From: Betaproteobacteria bacterium
Lineage (GTDB): Bacteria; Pseudomonadota; Gammaproteobacteria; Burkholderiales; Casimicrobiaceae
Reading direction: 5' to 3'
NCBI GenBank assembly: GCA_013298145.1
Contig: JAAFJO010000002.1
Span: 372,001-436,000, forward strand
Length of the DNA stretch: 64,000 nt
The notes below the pieces were generated by a model. That model ran no database searches, had not been told where the DNA came from, and was given only the letters and a program-made list of their open reading frames with translations. Shown here piece by piece: positions 8,411 through 16,792 of this stretch. The stretch's first letter is position 1. The number at the start of each line of letters is the position of its first letter. The position numbers and the translations under genes are program-made.

Positions 8411-10118
8411 AGCTTGGACGACGCGCTTGACGCCACGCCGCAATCTTTCTAAAGAGCCAGGTTCGGGGCGGCTCGATTCCCGTGAGCAAAATTGCCATCT
8501 GCGAAGGATCGGCGCTTACGCTTTGCAGCAAACGCCTCGATTCCTCGCTACCTACAAAAAGCAGGCGATCTCCATTCATCACAACGGTATCCTCGCTCGG
8601 CAGCAACACCATGTCGCTGCCGCGCAATAGCATGAGGGCAAGTGCACGTTGCGATTCTCCCGTTTCGCGATCCAGTAGCAACGCATCGATCGTGAGCGGC
8701 AGGCCTTGCTGAAGCTTCGCAAAAAAGACTCCAGGCTGCAACAAATCGCAGGCGAACGCGAATGCGAGCGGTGCGCCGTTGCCAACTCGGGCTTGAATGC
8801 GCGCCAGGGCGTCGGCGGCAAATGCGCCACCTTCCTGGCGCATGCGCTTGAGAAAGACACCAAGCAAGGGCTCATTGATGAGCTGCAAACATTCGTGCAC
8901 CATGATGTCAGATTGCACAAATCGCAAATTCGATTTGGCGGCGCGGATTAACACGCGGTCCGCGATGTGATTCTGGCGAATAATTGTCCATACATGCGCA
9001 TTCACGCGGCGCGCAAGGGTGACCGCCGCTAAGTTCGCAGCGTCGTTGTCGGTACCCGCGACCAGTACTGCCGCATGCTCGATGTCAGCCTCACGCAGCG
9101 CACGTTCCATGTTCTCAGCAACTAACACCCGATCACGCCCGTCGGTGAGCTCATCTAGCGTGCGGTTATCGATTGCCCGCCAAGCGATCCCACGGTCATC
9201 GAGCACGCTCGCAATCGATTGCCCGAAACGACCAAAGCCCACGATCACCCACGGCCCCGCTGGTACGCCGATCCGCGCAGGGCAAGCCGCGTCGGGTGTG
9301 GCAGTAAGCCATTCTTCGAGGCGCAGCACTTCCGGATGATCCAGATCCAGCGCAACGTTCTGCGCAAACGTATCAAACGGATTGATCACATCAACGCCGC
9401 CAAAGGATTCAAGATTGATGCGCGCGGCGTCGGTCTTCACCCGCGCCATCACATGAAGCTCGGGTCGCAAAGTCCGTGCGCCAATCGCAATAGCTTGGTT
9501 CGCTTTATCGTCGCCAGTGAGTGCGATCAAGCCGCGACACTCTCGCTTATAGATGCCCGCATCGCGCAGCACCTTAGGCAGCCGTGCGTCCTCGCTCAAC
9601 ACGATTGCGGCAGACGTAAAGGTTTCAATCGCAATTGACGAGGCGCGCTCTTTCCGCGATTCGATCACCACCACGCGTATGCCCATGCGATCAAGCGCGT
9701 GCGCGATCGCGCGCGCGCTTTGGCCATAGCCGCAGAGCACGTAGAACGGGTCGGCGAGCGTTCTTACGCGCCAGGCAAACACGCTGCGTGAAATGGCAGC
9801 ACGAAACGTTGTGTCAGCAATTAGCGTAAAGATCGAGCCGAGCGTGTAGGTCCAGGCGATCACCGTGATGTAGATCGATAGGGTAAGCCACAGGCGCTGC
9901 GCGTCGGAAAACGGGTGGGGCAATTCTCCGAAGCCAATCGTCGTTGCGGTATAGCTGATCACGTAGAACGCGTGGAAAAGCCCCATCTTCCAGGGCCTCC
10001 CATCGGGCAGTTGACCGGGCATGAAGGTCAAACCGATCACCGCGATCGCGTAGGCGATGATCAGCACGATTAACGGCGCACGCAAACGCCGAAGAATGAG
10101 GAATAAGACGTCAGACAT
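8403..10118 (-). CDS. Two-TM potassium channel with two RCK/TrkA-N domains
   Basis: Inner-membrane K+ channel subunit, 571 aa. TM1 is at about 11-33, a pore helix follows, then the selectivity filter TTIGFGE (59-65), which fits a K+ filter of the T-I/V-G-Y/F-G type. TM2 is at about 76-100. Two tandem Rossmann domains follow: GYGQSARA (130-137) and GFGRFGQ (294-300). The C-terminal part (about 415-540) resembles TrkA-C ligand-binding repeats. This is the architecture of MthK/GsuK-like ligand-gated channels, with both RCK units in one chain. It is the middle gene of a three-gene operon with DUF6394- and DUF6352-type genes. The gating ligand is unknown. Confidence 0.9.
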   Translation of the reverse strand: MSDVLFLILRRLRAPLIVLIIAYAIAVIGLTFMPGQLPDGRPWKMGLFHAFYVISYTATTIGFGELPHPFSDAQRLWLTLSIYITVIAWTYTLGSIFTLIADTTFRAAISRSVFAWRVRTLADPFYVLCGYGQSARAIAHALDRMGIRVVVIESRKERASSIAIETFTSAAIVLSEDARLPKVLRDAGIYKRECRGLIALTGDDKANQAIAIGARTLRPELHVMARVKTDAARINLESFGGVDVINPFDTFAQNVALDLDHPEVLRLEEWLTATPDAACPARIGVPAGPWVIVGFGRFGQSIASVLDDRGIAWRAIDNRTLDELTDGRDRVLVAENMERALREADIEHAAVLVAGTDNDAANLAAVTLARRVNAHVWTIIRQNHIADRVLIRAAKSNLRFVQSDIMVHECLQLINEPLLGVFLKRMRQEGGAFAADALARIQARVGNGAPLAFAFACDLLQPGVFFAKLQQGLPLTIDALLLDRETGESQRALALMLLRGSDMVLLPSEDTVVMNGDRLLFVGSEESRRLLQSVSADPSQMAILLTGIEPPRTWLFRKIAAWRQARRPSYE

Positions 10119-10142
10119 AGCCGCGATGCGGGCTGATCGTGC

Positions 10143-10526
10143 CTAGCGTTGCTGCTTGAGTGTTTCCCCGATCAAGAGAACCACTGAGATCAAGTTTGCA
10201 AGTAGCGCCCCGCCAGACAGTGAAACTACGGTCGAAATCGTGTTTCCGTCCATCGACTGCCCTTCAATGTAGACGTGGACGGTCCACACCAGCGCGGCGG
10301 CAACGAGTTGCACGCTTGCTACCAAACTCGTTGCGAGATGCGTGGCACCCAGGTGCGTACGATCACCAAATTTAAGAATTAACGCGATCAAGTTAACCAC
10401 CACCGCCGCAGCAAGCTCAGTGGGGTGATGCAGCTCCGGGCGATCAATGTCACCGATGAAAAAGCCGAAATTGAGCGTACAGGCCAAGATGATGAAGAAA
10501 CCGAAGATGACTTTTTCAAGATTCAT
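10143..10526 (-). CDS. DUF6394-type small membrane protein, first gene of the K+-channel operon
   Basis: Small integral membrane protein (127 aa) with four hydrophobic segments. The motifs MNLEKVIFGFF, NFGFFIGDIDRPE and VVNLIALILKFGDRTHLGA match a family I recall as DUF6394. It lies 24 bp upstream of the channel gene on the same strand. The in-frame ATG at 10604 adds 26 unconserved residues and is rejected. Its position and membrane topology suggest an accessory subunit of the channel. That is inference. Confidence 0.75.
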   Translation of the reverse strand: MNLEKVIFGFFIILACTLNFGFFIGDIDRPELHHPTELAAAVVVNLIALILKFGDRTHLGATHLATSLVASVQLVAAALVWTVHVYIEGQSMDGNTISTVVSLSGGALLANLISVVLLIGETLKQQR

Positions 10527-10550
10527 GAAATGGGTGTGGAAAAGAGGCTT

Positions 10551-10667
10551 ACTTGCAATTGTCGCCGCTTGATCCGAAGCGTAGACCCTTCCGGGATGAT
10601 CCAAATAAAGAATAGCTATTGGAGCGTAAGCTTTTATTTATTGGGGCTAGACTGCACTAAATTGCAA
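10551..10667. repeat. Inverted repeat in the gap before the ahcY promoter
   Basis: CTTGCAATT (10551-10559) is mirrored by AATTGCAAG (10659-10667). Between them is one half of the family-1 element (TTGGGGCTAG, 10641-10650) with no recognisable second arm. A further small hairpin (AACCCAT / ATGGGTT) lies at 10717-10736. The region 10527-10846 contains no gene I can support. Confidence 0.35.
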
Positions 10668-10846
10668 GATCAAGATAGAAAGCCGTAGCTCCTTGGCCCA
10701 GCGGGCACAAGCTCGAACCCATAAAGTGATGGGTTGCGGGCTGCGCGTGGCGAGAGTTCAAGCGGGTGGCAACCGCGCCCTAGACAGGCACGAATTGTCT
10801 GCGCTGCTGAACACGGTTGCACCCATGGCGAAGCAGATTCGAACGT

Positions 10847-10852
10847 TATAAT
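10847..10852 (+). promoter_or_regulatory. -10 box of the ahcY promoter
   Basis: TATAAT sits about 8 bp before the first stem of the SAH riboswitch, so transcription would start close to 10860, exactly where the aptamer begins. No convincing -35 hexamer is seen at the right distance. Confidence 0.6.
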
Positions 10853-10860
10853 CTGAAATG

Positions 10861-10945
10861 TTCGAGGAGCGTTGCGACCGTTTTCACACGGCCAGGCTCG
10901 AACCAGACGTCGGGCATGCTTTCGATGTCCGTCAACGGCGCTCGC
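10861..10945 (+). promoter_or_regulatory. SAH riboswitch upstream of ahcY
   Basis: The sequence matches the S-adenosylhomocysteine aptamer as I know it. P1 is TTCGAG (10861-10866) with CTCGAA (10897-10902). The conserved GAGCGTTGC core follows, and a P2 hairpin is closed by CCG / CGG (10878-10890). Then comes CCAGGCTCG, a P4 arm (about 10906-10932), and the pseudoknot strand AACGGCGCTC (10934-10943), whose CGCTC pairs with GAGCG at 10867-10871. This class senses SAH and raises expression of SAH hydrolase. ahcY begins about 85 bp downstream, as expected. Confidence 0.92.
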
Positions 10946-11030
10946 AAACCACGGTGACCCCGAAGCTGTTTGCGATGCGCGAAAAATTCCCGCCGCCATG
11001 AGCTTTGTTCACCGCTTTTTTGGAGTGAAC

Positions 11031-12449
11031 ATGAACGCTATTGCTGACAAAGCATTTACAGACTACATCATTGCTGATCTCTCGCTCGCCGCGTGGGGAC
11101 GCAAAGAGATCAAGATCGCCGAAACCGAGATGCCGGGCCTGATGGCCATTCGCGAAGAATTCGCAGCGTCGCAGCCGCTCAAGGGCGCGCGCATTACCGG
11201 CTCGCTGCATATGACGATTCAGACGGCTGTGTTGATCGAGACGCTGCAAGCGCTCGGCGCGCAGGTCCGCTGGGCGTCTTGCAATATCTACTCAACGCAA
11301 GATCACGCAGCTGCAGCGATTGCCGCGCGCGGAACGCCCGTGTTCGCAATCAAAGGCGAAACGCTCGAGCAATATTGGGACTACACGCACCGCATTTTCG
11401 AATGGCACGACGGCCAGCCTTCGAACATGATTCTGGATGACGGCGGTGACGCGACGCTGTTGCTTCACTTGGGCACTAAAGCCGCGAAAGACGCGAGCGT
11501 GCTCGCCAATCCAGGTAGCGAAGAAGAGGTGTGTCTCTTCAACTCAATCAAGCAAAAGCTCGCAACCGATCCAGGCTTCTACGAGCGCAATCTCAAGGCC
11601 GTGATTGGCGTGACGGAAGAGACAACGACTGGCGTTCATCGCTTGTACGAAATGAGCAAGAAAGGCGAGCTCGCCTTCCGCGCGATCAACGTAAACGACA
11701 GCGTCACCAAATCAAAGTTTGACAATCTCTACGGTTGCCGTGAATCACTCGTTGACGCGATTAAGCGTGCGACCGACGTAATGATCGCTGGCAAAGTGGC
11801 AGTCGTTGCTGGCTATGGCGACGTGGGCAAAGGCTCCGCGCAGGCGCTGCGCGCGCTCTCCGCTCAGGTTTGGGTCACAGAAATCGATCCAATCAACGCG
11901 TTGCAAGCGGCAATGGAAGGCTACAAAGTTGTCACCATGGAATATGCGGCAGATAAAGCCGATATTTTCGTAACTGCGACGGGCAATAAAGACATCATTC
12001 AGTACGAGCACATGGCAAAGATGAAAGATCAAGCCATCGTGTGCAATATCGGTCACTTCGATAACGAAATCGATGTGGTGTCGCTTTCAAAATGCCAGTG
12101 GGAAGAGATCAAACCGCAAGTCGATCACGTGATCTTCCCAGACGGCAAGCGCATCATTATGCTTGCAAAAGGTCGCTTGGTGAATCTGGGCTGCGGTACC
12201 GGCCATCCAAGCTTCGTGATGTCGTCGTCGTTTGCGAACCAAACGATCGCGCAAATCGAGCTCTTCCAGCATCCGGAGCGCTACGAAAGCGGCAAGGTCT
12301 ATGTGCTGCCTAAGCACCTCGACGAAAAAGTTGCGCGTTTGCATTTGAAGAAAGTGGGCGCACAGTTGACGGCATTGCGTCCTGAGCAAGCGTCCTACAT
12401 TGGCGTAAAAGTCGAAGGCCCGTATAAGCCAGAAACGTATCGCTACTAA
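11031..12449 (+). CDS. ahcY: S-adenosylhomocysteine hydrolase
   Basis: Cytoplasmic NAD-dependent enzyme (472 aa) that splits SAH into adenosine and homocysteine, removing the inhibitory product of methylation reactions. Visible features are the substrate region [16 protein letters not shown], the NAD-binding loop [14 protein letters not shown], and the conserved C-terminus KPETYRY. Length fits the longer bacterial type with an internal insert. An ATG upstream (10872) is in frame but would read through the riboswitch, so the ATG at 11031, preceded by TGGAGTG, is used. It heads a run with tlyA and metF, linking SAH removal to methionine regeneration. Confidence 0.97.
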   Translation: MNAIADKAFTDYIIADLSLAAWGRKEIKIAETEMPGLMAIREEFAASQPLKGARITGSLHMTIQTAVLIETLQALGAQVRWASCNIYSTQDHAAAAIAARGTPVFAIKGETLEQYWDYTHRIFEWHDGQPSNMILDDGGDATLLLHLGTKAAKDASVLANPGSEEEVCLFNSIKQKLATDPGFYERNLKAVIGVTEETTTGVHRLYEMSKKGELAFRAINVNDSVTKSKFDNLYGCRESLVDAIKRATDVMIAGKVAVVAGYGDVGKGSAQALRALSAQVWVTEIDPINALQAAMEGYKVVTMEYAADKADIFVTATGNKDIIQYEHMAKMKDQAIVCNIGHFDNEIDVVSLSKCQWEEIKPQVDHVIFPDGKRIIMLAKGRLVNLGCGTGHPSFVMSSSFANQTIAQIELFQHPERYESGKVYVLPKHLDEKVARLHLKKVGAQLTALRPEQASYIGVKVEGPYKPETYRY

Positions 12450-12463
12450 AGCCTGACGATCCA

Positions 12464-12527
12464 GCTGCGAAGCAAATGCTTTCGGAGCTGACATTCGTCA
12501 GCCAACCGACACGCTTTGTTTCGCAGC
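12464..12527 (+). terminator. Long stem-loop after ahcY
   Basis: GCTGCGAAGC (12464-) pairs with the TTCGCAGC block ending at 12527, and an inner hairpin, GCTGAC / GTCAGC, lies at 12487-12502. The whole 64-bp segment folds on itself 15 bp after the ahcY stop. No U-tract follows, so Rho-independent termination is unproven; it may instead stabilise the message. The rest of the gap to 12777 shows nothing clear. Confidence 0.5.
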
Positions 12528-12777
12528 CTCGCCTGAGAAGTGCTTAGGCCGTCAATGGCTTAGTTCGATGGATTCGGCTTGAACGTGACCCGAAATATTC
12601 GATCCATCGCTATGCGCGTGGCTTTGATAGCTCGATACGTTTTCATGTAGGGGTCGAGTCGCCCTCGAGTGTCTGAGTAGCGCGTTTGAGCGTTTGGCCA
12701 CCAGGCTTGTGAACGACGCAGTAGCTACCCCACACGTTGTACAGTTCGCTTTCATCGATGTGAAGAGGAGTCGTCTC

Positions 12778-13137
12778 GTGGTACGTCTACTGATTGTTTG
12801 GCTGTTAAACGCGGTGGCACTGATGGCAGTGGCCTATGTTGTGCCCGGCGTCACTGTGGTGAATTTCATCGCTGCGCTCATCGCCGCGTTCGTCCTCGGC
12901 TTCGTCAACACGTTGATCCGGCCGATACTCACGATCCTCACGTTGCCAATCTCGGTGTTAACACTGGGATTTTTCTATTTGCTGCTCAATGGTTTCTTGT
13001 TTTGGGGCACCAGCAAAATACTCGGCGGCTTTGAAGTGAATGGTTTCGTCGCAGCGGTGCTTGGCGGGCTGCTCTATGGCCTGATCGCGTGGGCACTGGC
13101 TTACCTCATCCCGTTTGGAAAACGAGCGAAAAAATAG
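12778..13137 (+). CDS. Phage-holin-family (DUF360-like) small membrane protein
   Basis: Membrane protein of 119 aa with four hydrophobic segments. The N-terminal WLLNAVALMAVAYVVPGV and central GFVNTLIRPILTILTLPI are hallmarks of the family annotated as phage holin family protein (PF04020). It is a normal chromosomal gene in many bacteria and its function is unknown; it does not indicate a prophage here. The GTG at 12778 is chosen because AGAGGAG sits 7 bp upstream; an ATG at 12694 adds 28 unlike residues. It overlaps tlyA by 23 bp. Confidence 0.8.
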   Translation: MVRLLIVWLLNAVALMAVAYVVPGVTVVNFIAALIAAFVLGFVNTLIRPILTILTLPISVLTLGFFYLLLNGFLFWGTSKILGGFEVNGFVAAVLGGLLYGLIAWALAYLIPFGKRAKK

Positions 13138-13891
13138 CGTGCGAGCTGATGTGCTCCTCGTGCAGCGCGGCCTTGCGCCTTCGCGCGCACTTGCGCAACG
13201 TCTGATTGCGGGCGGACATGTGTATGTGCTCTCGGGCGCAACACGAACCGGTGTGAGCAAGCCGAGCTTCGCTTTGGAAGACGATGCGAAGCTAGAGGTG
13301 GCGGCGAATCCGCTCAACCGCTTTGTGTCGCGCGGCGGCCTCAAGCTCGAAGGCGCGATGGCGCAGCTTGGGCTAAGTCCAGCCGGTCTTCGCTGTCTCG
13401 ACATCGGTCAATCGACGGGTGGGTTCACTGATTGTTTGTTGCAACAGGGTGCGGCAAGCGTCGTGGGTGTTGATGTGGGGCACGAGCAGCTTCATGCGCA
13501 GCTTCGGGATGATCCTCGTGTGGTGTGTGTCGAAGGCGTCAACGCGCGCGATGCAGATTCGCTGCGTGCGGCGGTGGCCGCGTTTCAGCCGTTTGATTTG
13601 ATCGTGGCAGATGTTTCGTTCATTTCGCTCACCAAAGTCATTGACTCGTGGCCTTCGCTGTTATCTCCTACAGGCGAAGTGCTCAGCTTAGTGAAGCCCC
13701 AGTTCGAGGTCGGCTCTGACAAGATTGGCAGAGGCGGCATTGTCCGGGACATCTCGCTCTATCGAAGCGTCGAACGAGTTGTTCGCGAGGCGTTTGTTGC
13801 GCGCGGATTCGAAGTGCTTCACTACATCGAAAGCGTGATCACCGGGGGCGATGGAAATCGCGAATTCTTCATTCATGCGAGGAAGCGATGA
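13115..13891 (+). CDS. tlyA: TlyA-family rRNA 2'-O-methyltransferase / hemolysin-like protein
   Basis: 258-aa protein with an N-terminal S4 RNA-binding domain (RADVLLVQRGLAPSRALAQR, about 10-29) and a C-terminal FtsJ-like SAM methyltransferase domain (LRCLDIGQSTGGFTDCLL, about 92-109). TlyA proteins 2'-O-methylate rRNA in some bacteria; the hemolysin name is historical. KPQFEVG and GNREFFIHARK near the end are typical. The motif reads GQSTGGF where most members have GASTGGF. Its start lies inside the holin-like gene and its end overlaps the TfoX-like gene by 4 bp (ATGA), so the three are probably co-translated. Confidence 0.92.
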   Translation: MENERKNSVRADVLLVQRGLAPSRALAQRLIAGGHVYVLSGATRTGVSKPSFALEDDAKLEVAANPLNRFVSRGGLKLEGAMAQLGLSPAGLRCLDIGQSTGGFTDCLLQQGAASVVGVDVGHEQLHAQLRDDPRVVCVEGVNARDADSLRAAVAAFQPFDLIVADVSFISLTKVIDSWPSLLSPTGEVLSLVKPQFEVGSDKIGRGGIVRDISLYRSVERVVREAFVARGFEVLHYIESVITGGDGNREFFIHARKR

Positions 13892-14283
13892 GCCAGAAGC
13901 ATGACGAGTTTCGCGACTATTGCATCGAACTTCTGAGCGGATTGCGCCAAGGCGAAGTGGTTGCAAAAAAGATGTTTGGCGGCACAGGGATCTCCATCGA
14001 CGGAAAAACTTTCGCCATCATCGCTCTTGAAGCGCTTTGGCTCAAAGGTGATGAGGTTTCGAAGGCAAAATTCGCCGACGCGAAGTGCCAAATTTTCACC
14101 TACGAAGCCGACGGGAAATTACGCACGATGAACTATTTCAGCGCGCCCGAAGCGGCGATGGAGTCCGCGTCCCAGATGCGACCGTGGGCACTGCTCGCAT
14201 GGGACGCGGCACTGCGTGCAAGCGCAGCCAAAGCAAGCAAGAAAAAGACGCCATCAGTCGCCCGGAAACCCGCCAGTTCTTAA
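13888..14283 (+). CDS. TfoX N-terminal-domain protein
   Basis: 131-aa cytoplasmic protein matching the TfoX/Sxy N-terminal fold: MFGGTGISIDGKTFAII and the later YEADGKLRTMNYFSAPEAA are characteristic. Full-length TfoX drives competence genes in gamma-proteobacteria, but stand-alone N-domain proteins are widespread and of unknown role. The C-terminal 25 residues are lysine/alanine-rich (AAKASKKKT), a feature seen in DNA- or RNA-contacting tails. The ATGA overlap with tlyA suggests translational coupling. Confidence 0.8.
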   Translation: MSQKHDEFRDYCIELLSGLRQGEVVAKKMFGGTGISIDGKTFAIIALEALWLKGDEVSKAKFADAKCQIFTYEADGKLRTMNYFSAPEAAMESASQMRPWALLAWDAALRASAAKASKKKTPSVARKPASS

Positions 14284-14359
14284 CAAGAAATTTTTTGAAA
14301 AGCTAATCGTTGAGGGCAACGCAAATTGCGTTGTCTGATGGCGAAAGTAACAACTCTGA

Positions 14360-15184
14360 ATGAATAACATCTCCTTCGAATTTTTTCCTCCGAACACGCC
14401 CGCGGGCAGCGAGAAGTTGGTCGGTGTCGCCACCGAACTGATCGCGCTTTCGCCCAAATACTTCAGCGTGACTTATGGCGCGGGCGGGTCAACACGCGAG
14501 AAAACCATCGCGACCGTGAACGCAGTGCAGGCGCTGGGCGCAGACGTGGCACCACATCTCTCATGTGTGGGTGCAACGCGCGAGAGCGTGCGTGAGCTGC
14601 TCAGTGGCTACCAAGCGCAGGGCATCCGACGCATCGTGGCGCTGGGCGGCGATGTGCCTTCTGGCATGGTAGCCGCTGGCGATTTTCGCTACGCAACAGA
14701 TTTGATGGAATTCGTAGGCCACGAGTTTGCGGGCGCGTTTTCGTTAAGTGTCGCTGCTTATCCAGAGGTTCATCCGCGCGCGCAGAGCGCTATCGCCGAT
14801 TTGAAAGCGCTCAAGCTTAAACAAGATTTGGGCGCAACCACTGCTGTTACCCAATTTTTTTACAACGCGGATGCGTACTTCGCGTTTCTCGATGCGGCTC
14901 GAAAGATCGGCATTACGATTCCCATCATTGTCGGCGTGATGCCACTACACAACTACTCGCGCGTTGCACGATTTGCCGAGAGCTGCGGCGCTGAAATGCC
15001 GCGCTGGCTCACTAAGCGAATGGCCGACTTTGGTGATGATGCGGATTCTGTGCGCGAATTTGGGCTGGATGTCGTCACCCAGCTTTGTCAGCGCTTGGCT
15101 GAAGGTGGGGCACCTGGATTCCACTTCTACACAATGAACCAATCCGCGCTTACGCGAGAGATCGTGACTCGTCTTCGCGCCTGA
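14360..15184 (+). CDS. metF: 5,10-methylenetetrahydrofolate reductase
   Basis: Flavoenzyme (274 aa) that reduces methylene-THF to methyl-THF, the methyl donor for methionine synthesis from the homocysteine released by AhcY. The N-terminus NNISFEFFPPNTPAGSEKL carries the catalytic glutamate in EFFPP. VTYGAGGSTREKT, ALGGDVP, TQFFYNADAYFAF and PIIVGVMPL are the expected family blocks. Length is normal for the single-domain bacterial form. It lies 76 bp after the TfoX-like gene in the same direction. No strong ribosome site is seen. Confidence 0.95.
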   Translation: MNNISFEFFPPNTPAGSEKLVGVATELIALSPKYFSVTYGAGGSTREKTIATVNAVQALGADVAPHLSCVGATRESVRELLSGYQAQGIRRIVALGGDVPSGMVAAGDFRYATDLMEFVGHEFAGAFSLSVAAYPEVHPRAQSAIADLKALKLKQDLGATTAVTQFFYNADAYFAFLDAARKIGITIPIIVGVMPLHNYSRVARFAESCGAEMPRWLTKRMADFGDDADSVREFGLDVVTQLCQRLAEGGAPGFHFYTMNQSALTREIVTRLRA

Positions 15185-15281
15185 AGCGTTGAACTTCGCT
15201 AGCTCGTTAAGAACGTAATTCGGCGTACTCGCACTAATCCTTCAAACCCTCGCGGCCGTTGCCGCAACAAAGGCAAGCATC

Positions 15282-15674
15282 ATGTCGAATCACCCAATCC
15301 ATACAGAGAAAGCGCCCGCGGCGCTCGGCCCTTATTCACAAGCGGTAAGTGCCAATTTCGCATTTAAAGGCACGGTGGTCTTTTGCTCAGGGCAGATCGG
15401 TCTCGATCCGGCGACGGGTGCGATGCGCGAGGGCTTCGAGGCGCAAGTCGATCAGGCGTTTGCAAACCTGCAGGCGGTGCTTCACGCAGCGGGCTCAGAT
15501 TTCGCTGGCGTCGTGAAGCTCACACTCTTTTTGACTGACTTATCGAATTTCGCGACCGTCAACGCGAAGATGGAAGCGCTCTTCTCAAAGCCTTATCCTG
15601 CGCGGTCGACCGTCGGGGTCGCTTCGCTGCCCAAGGGCGCATTGTTTGAAGTTGAGGCGATTGCCGCAGTCTAG
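15282..15674 (+). CDS. Rid-family (RidA-like) enamine/imine deaminase
   Basis: 130-aa protein of the YjgF/Rid family, which hydrolyses reactive enamine/imine intermediates made by PLP enzymes. Family features are EKAPAALGPYSQAV near the start, FCSGQIGLDPATG, and the C-terminal YPARSTVGVASLPKGALFEVEAIA with the conserved arginine of the active site. It fits an archetypal RidA. It lies 97 bp after metF. A stem-loop follows. Confidence 0.92.
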   Translation: MSNHPIHTEKAPAALGPYSQAVSANFAFKGTVVFCSGQIGLDPATGAMREGFEAQVDQAFANLQAVLHAAGSDFAGVVKLTLFLTDLSNFATVNAKMEALFSKPYPARSTVGVASLPKGALFEVEAIAAV

Positions 15675-15736
15675 TTGCTACGGTTTGTTGCTCTCCGCGC
15701 GAGTGGGCATCTTGACGGTTTGGCACTCAACAGATG

Positions 15737-15768
15737 GCGACGGCGAAACATTCTCTTGCCACCGTCGC
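15737..15768 (+). terminator. Candidate stem-loop after the Rid gene
   Basis: GCGACGG (15737-15743) pairs with CCGTCGC (15762-15768), followed by TTTAAG. The loop is long (18 nt) and the T-run short, so it is a weak Rho-independent terminator candidate between convergent genes. Confidence 0.35.
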
Positions 15769-15791
15769 TTTAAGCGTTGAAAACTTGTAAT

Positions 15792-15869
15792 CGTTAGCCC
15801 TGTTCAATGCCAGGCAAGACGTTAAGTCGACCTTAAATCGAATTAAAATAAAAACGGACGCTAGCCCTA
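15792..15869. repeat. Degenerate family-1 element or fragment
   Basis: CGTTAGCCCTG (15792-15802) and CGCTAGCCCTA (15859-15869) flank an AT-rich core, but both arms point the same way, unlike the inverted arms of the full copies. The second arm sits in a small hairpin, GGACG / CGTCC. It may be a rearranged or decayed copy. Confidence 0.4.
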
Positions 15870-15908
15870 CGTCCAGTGGGCCGGTAATGAAATAGTCAGT
15901 ACTTCAGG

Positions 15909-16730
15909 TTAAACCCCGAACAGGAACTTCGCGGCGGGCGGCACTTTAAACGGCTGCCAAGCCTCAATATCCGGATCAGCTGCGCGGGCTAGACGATCAG
16001 CTACGGCGTACCACGCAGCAGGATTGGCTCCGATACCAAAATGGCTCGCGAAAACTTCAATGTTTTCGACCTGCGGATTCTCCGGGTGGACCGCTTGGAT
16101 ACTCGCTTGCCAGGCAACGATGCCGTCGGATTTTGAATAGATGCTGGTGGTGGGCACCGGCGGAGCGGTCGCAAGCTCTCGCAAGCGCATTTCGTCCGGC
16201 ACGGATTCCCCCGCAAGCATTTCGTAGAGCCGCCACGCGTTGGTTGCGCGCGGGGTGTGCGAAAACGGCGTTCCGAGCGTGATGACTTGACGCACGACCG
16301 ACGGATGCGTTTTGGCGAGCTCGCGCGCGTAGACGCCGCCCAAACTCCATCCGATCAACGTGAGCTTAGAGCCGGCGTCGCGTTCAACGGCAATCAATTG
16401 CTCTTCGAGCCGAGCCAGCACACCACGGCCCGGGCCGCGATTCCTGCCTTGATACCAACCGTGGACTTGGTAGCCCATATCGCGCAAAAAAGCGCGCAGC
16501 GGTTGCGTTGAAACATCGGTGGCGGCAAGCCCCGGATAAACAATGATGTGGTGTTTGCTGGCGTGCGGCGATTTGGGCCATACGTTTAGCATACGAAGCA
16601 TCGGCCACGCCGCCATCGCGCTGCCCCATTCCCAGGGCGCTCGCGCTTCCATCGCCATCAACAATGCGTTCGGTGGTTTCACCTCGCGATCACGTGAATC
16701 TGTTTTCGCGGCGCGTGCTTTCACGGTCAT
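15909..16730 (-). CDS. Alpha/beta-hydrolase, lipase/PGAP1-like
   Basis: 273-aa alpha/beta hydrolase. The nucleophile elbow is GWSLGG with Ser129, and the likely acid and base are Asp202 (SKSDGIV) and His230 (ASHFGIG), completing a catalytic triad. The oxyanion region is VYPGLAATD. YARELAKTHP after the elbow resembles lipases and PGAP1-like acyl hydrolases. No signal peptide is visible, so it is cytoplasmic or membrane-associated. It lies 62 bp downstream of the wax-ester/TAG acyltransferase gene on the same strand, so it may act on the same neutral lipids. The start at 16730 may be too early. Confidence 0.8.
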   Translation of the reverse strand: MTVKARAAKTDSRDREVKPPNALLMAMEARAPWEWGSAMAAWPMLRMLNVWPKSPHASKHHIIVYPGLAATDVSTQPLRAFLRDMGYQVHGWYQGRNRGPGRGVLARLEEQLIAVERDAGSKLTLIGWSLGGVYARELAKTHPSVVRQVITLGTPFSHTPRATNAWRLYEMLAGESVPDEMRLRELATAPPVPTTSIYSKSDGIVAWQASIQAVHPENPQVENIEVFASHFGIGANPAAWYAVADRLARAADPDIEAWQPFKVPPAAKFLFGV

Positions 16731-16792
16731 TATTCGAGATCGACAGAGATAACGCGGTTAATGGTAGCGCTGTGCAGCTGCAGCAAACCTGT

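Noticed and set aside
10872..11030. 53-codon in-frame extension of ahcY
   Set aside because: It would translate the SAH riboswitch; the extra residues match no AhcY and the ATG at 11031 has a ribosome site.
12778..13137. Prophage signal from the holin-family protein
   Set aside because: The family is a widespread chromosomal membrane protein; no other phage gene is nearby and it overlaps tlyA in a housekeeping operon.
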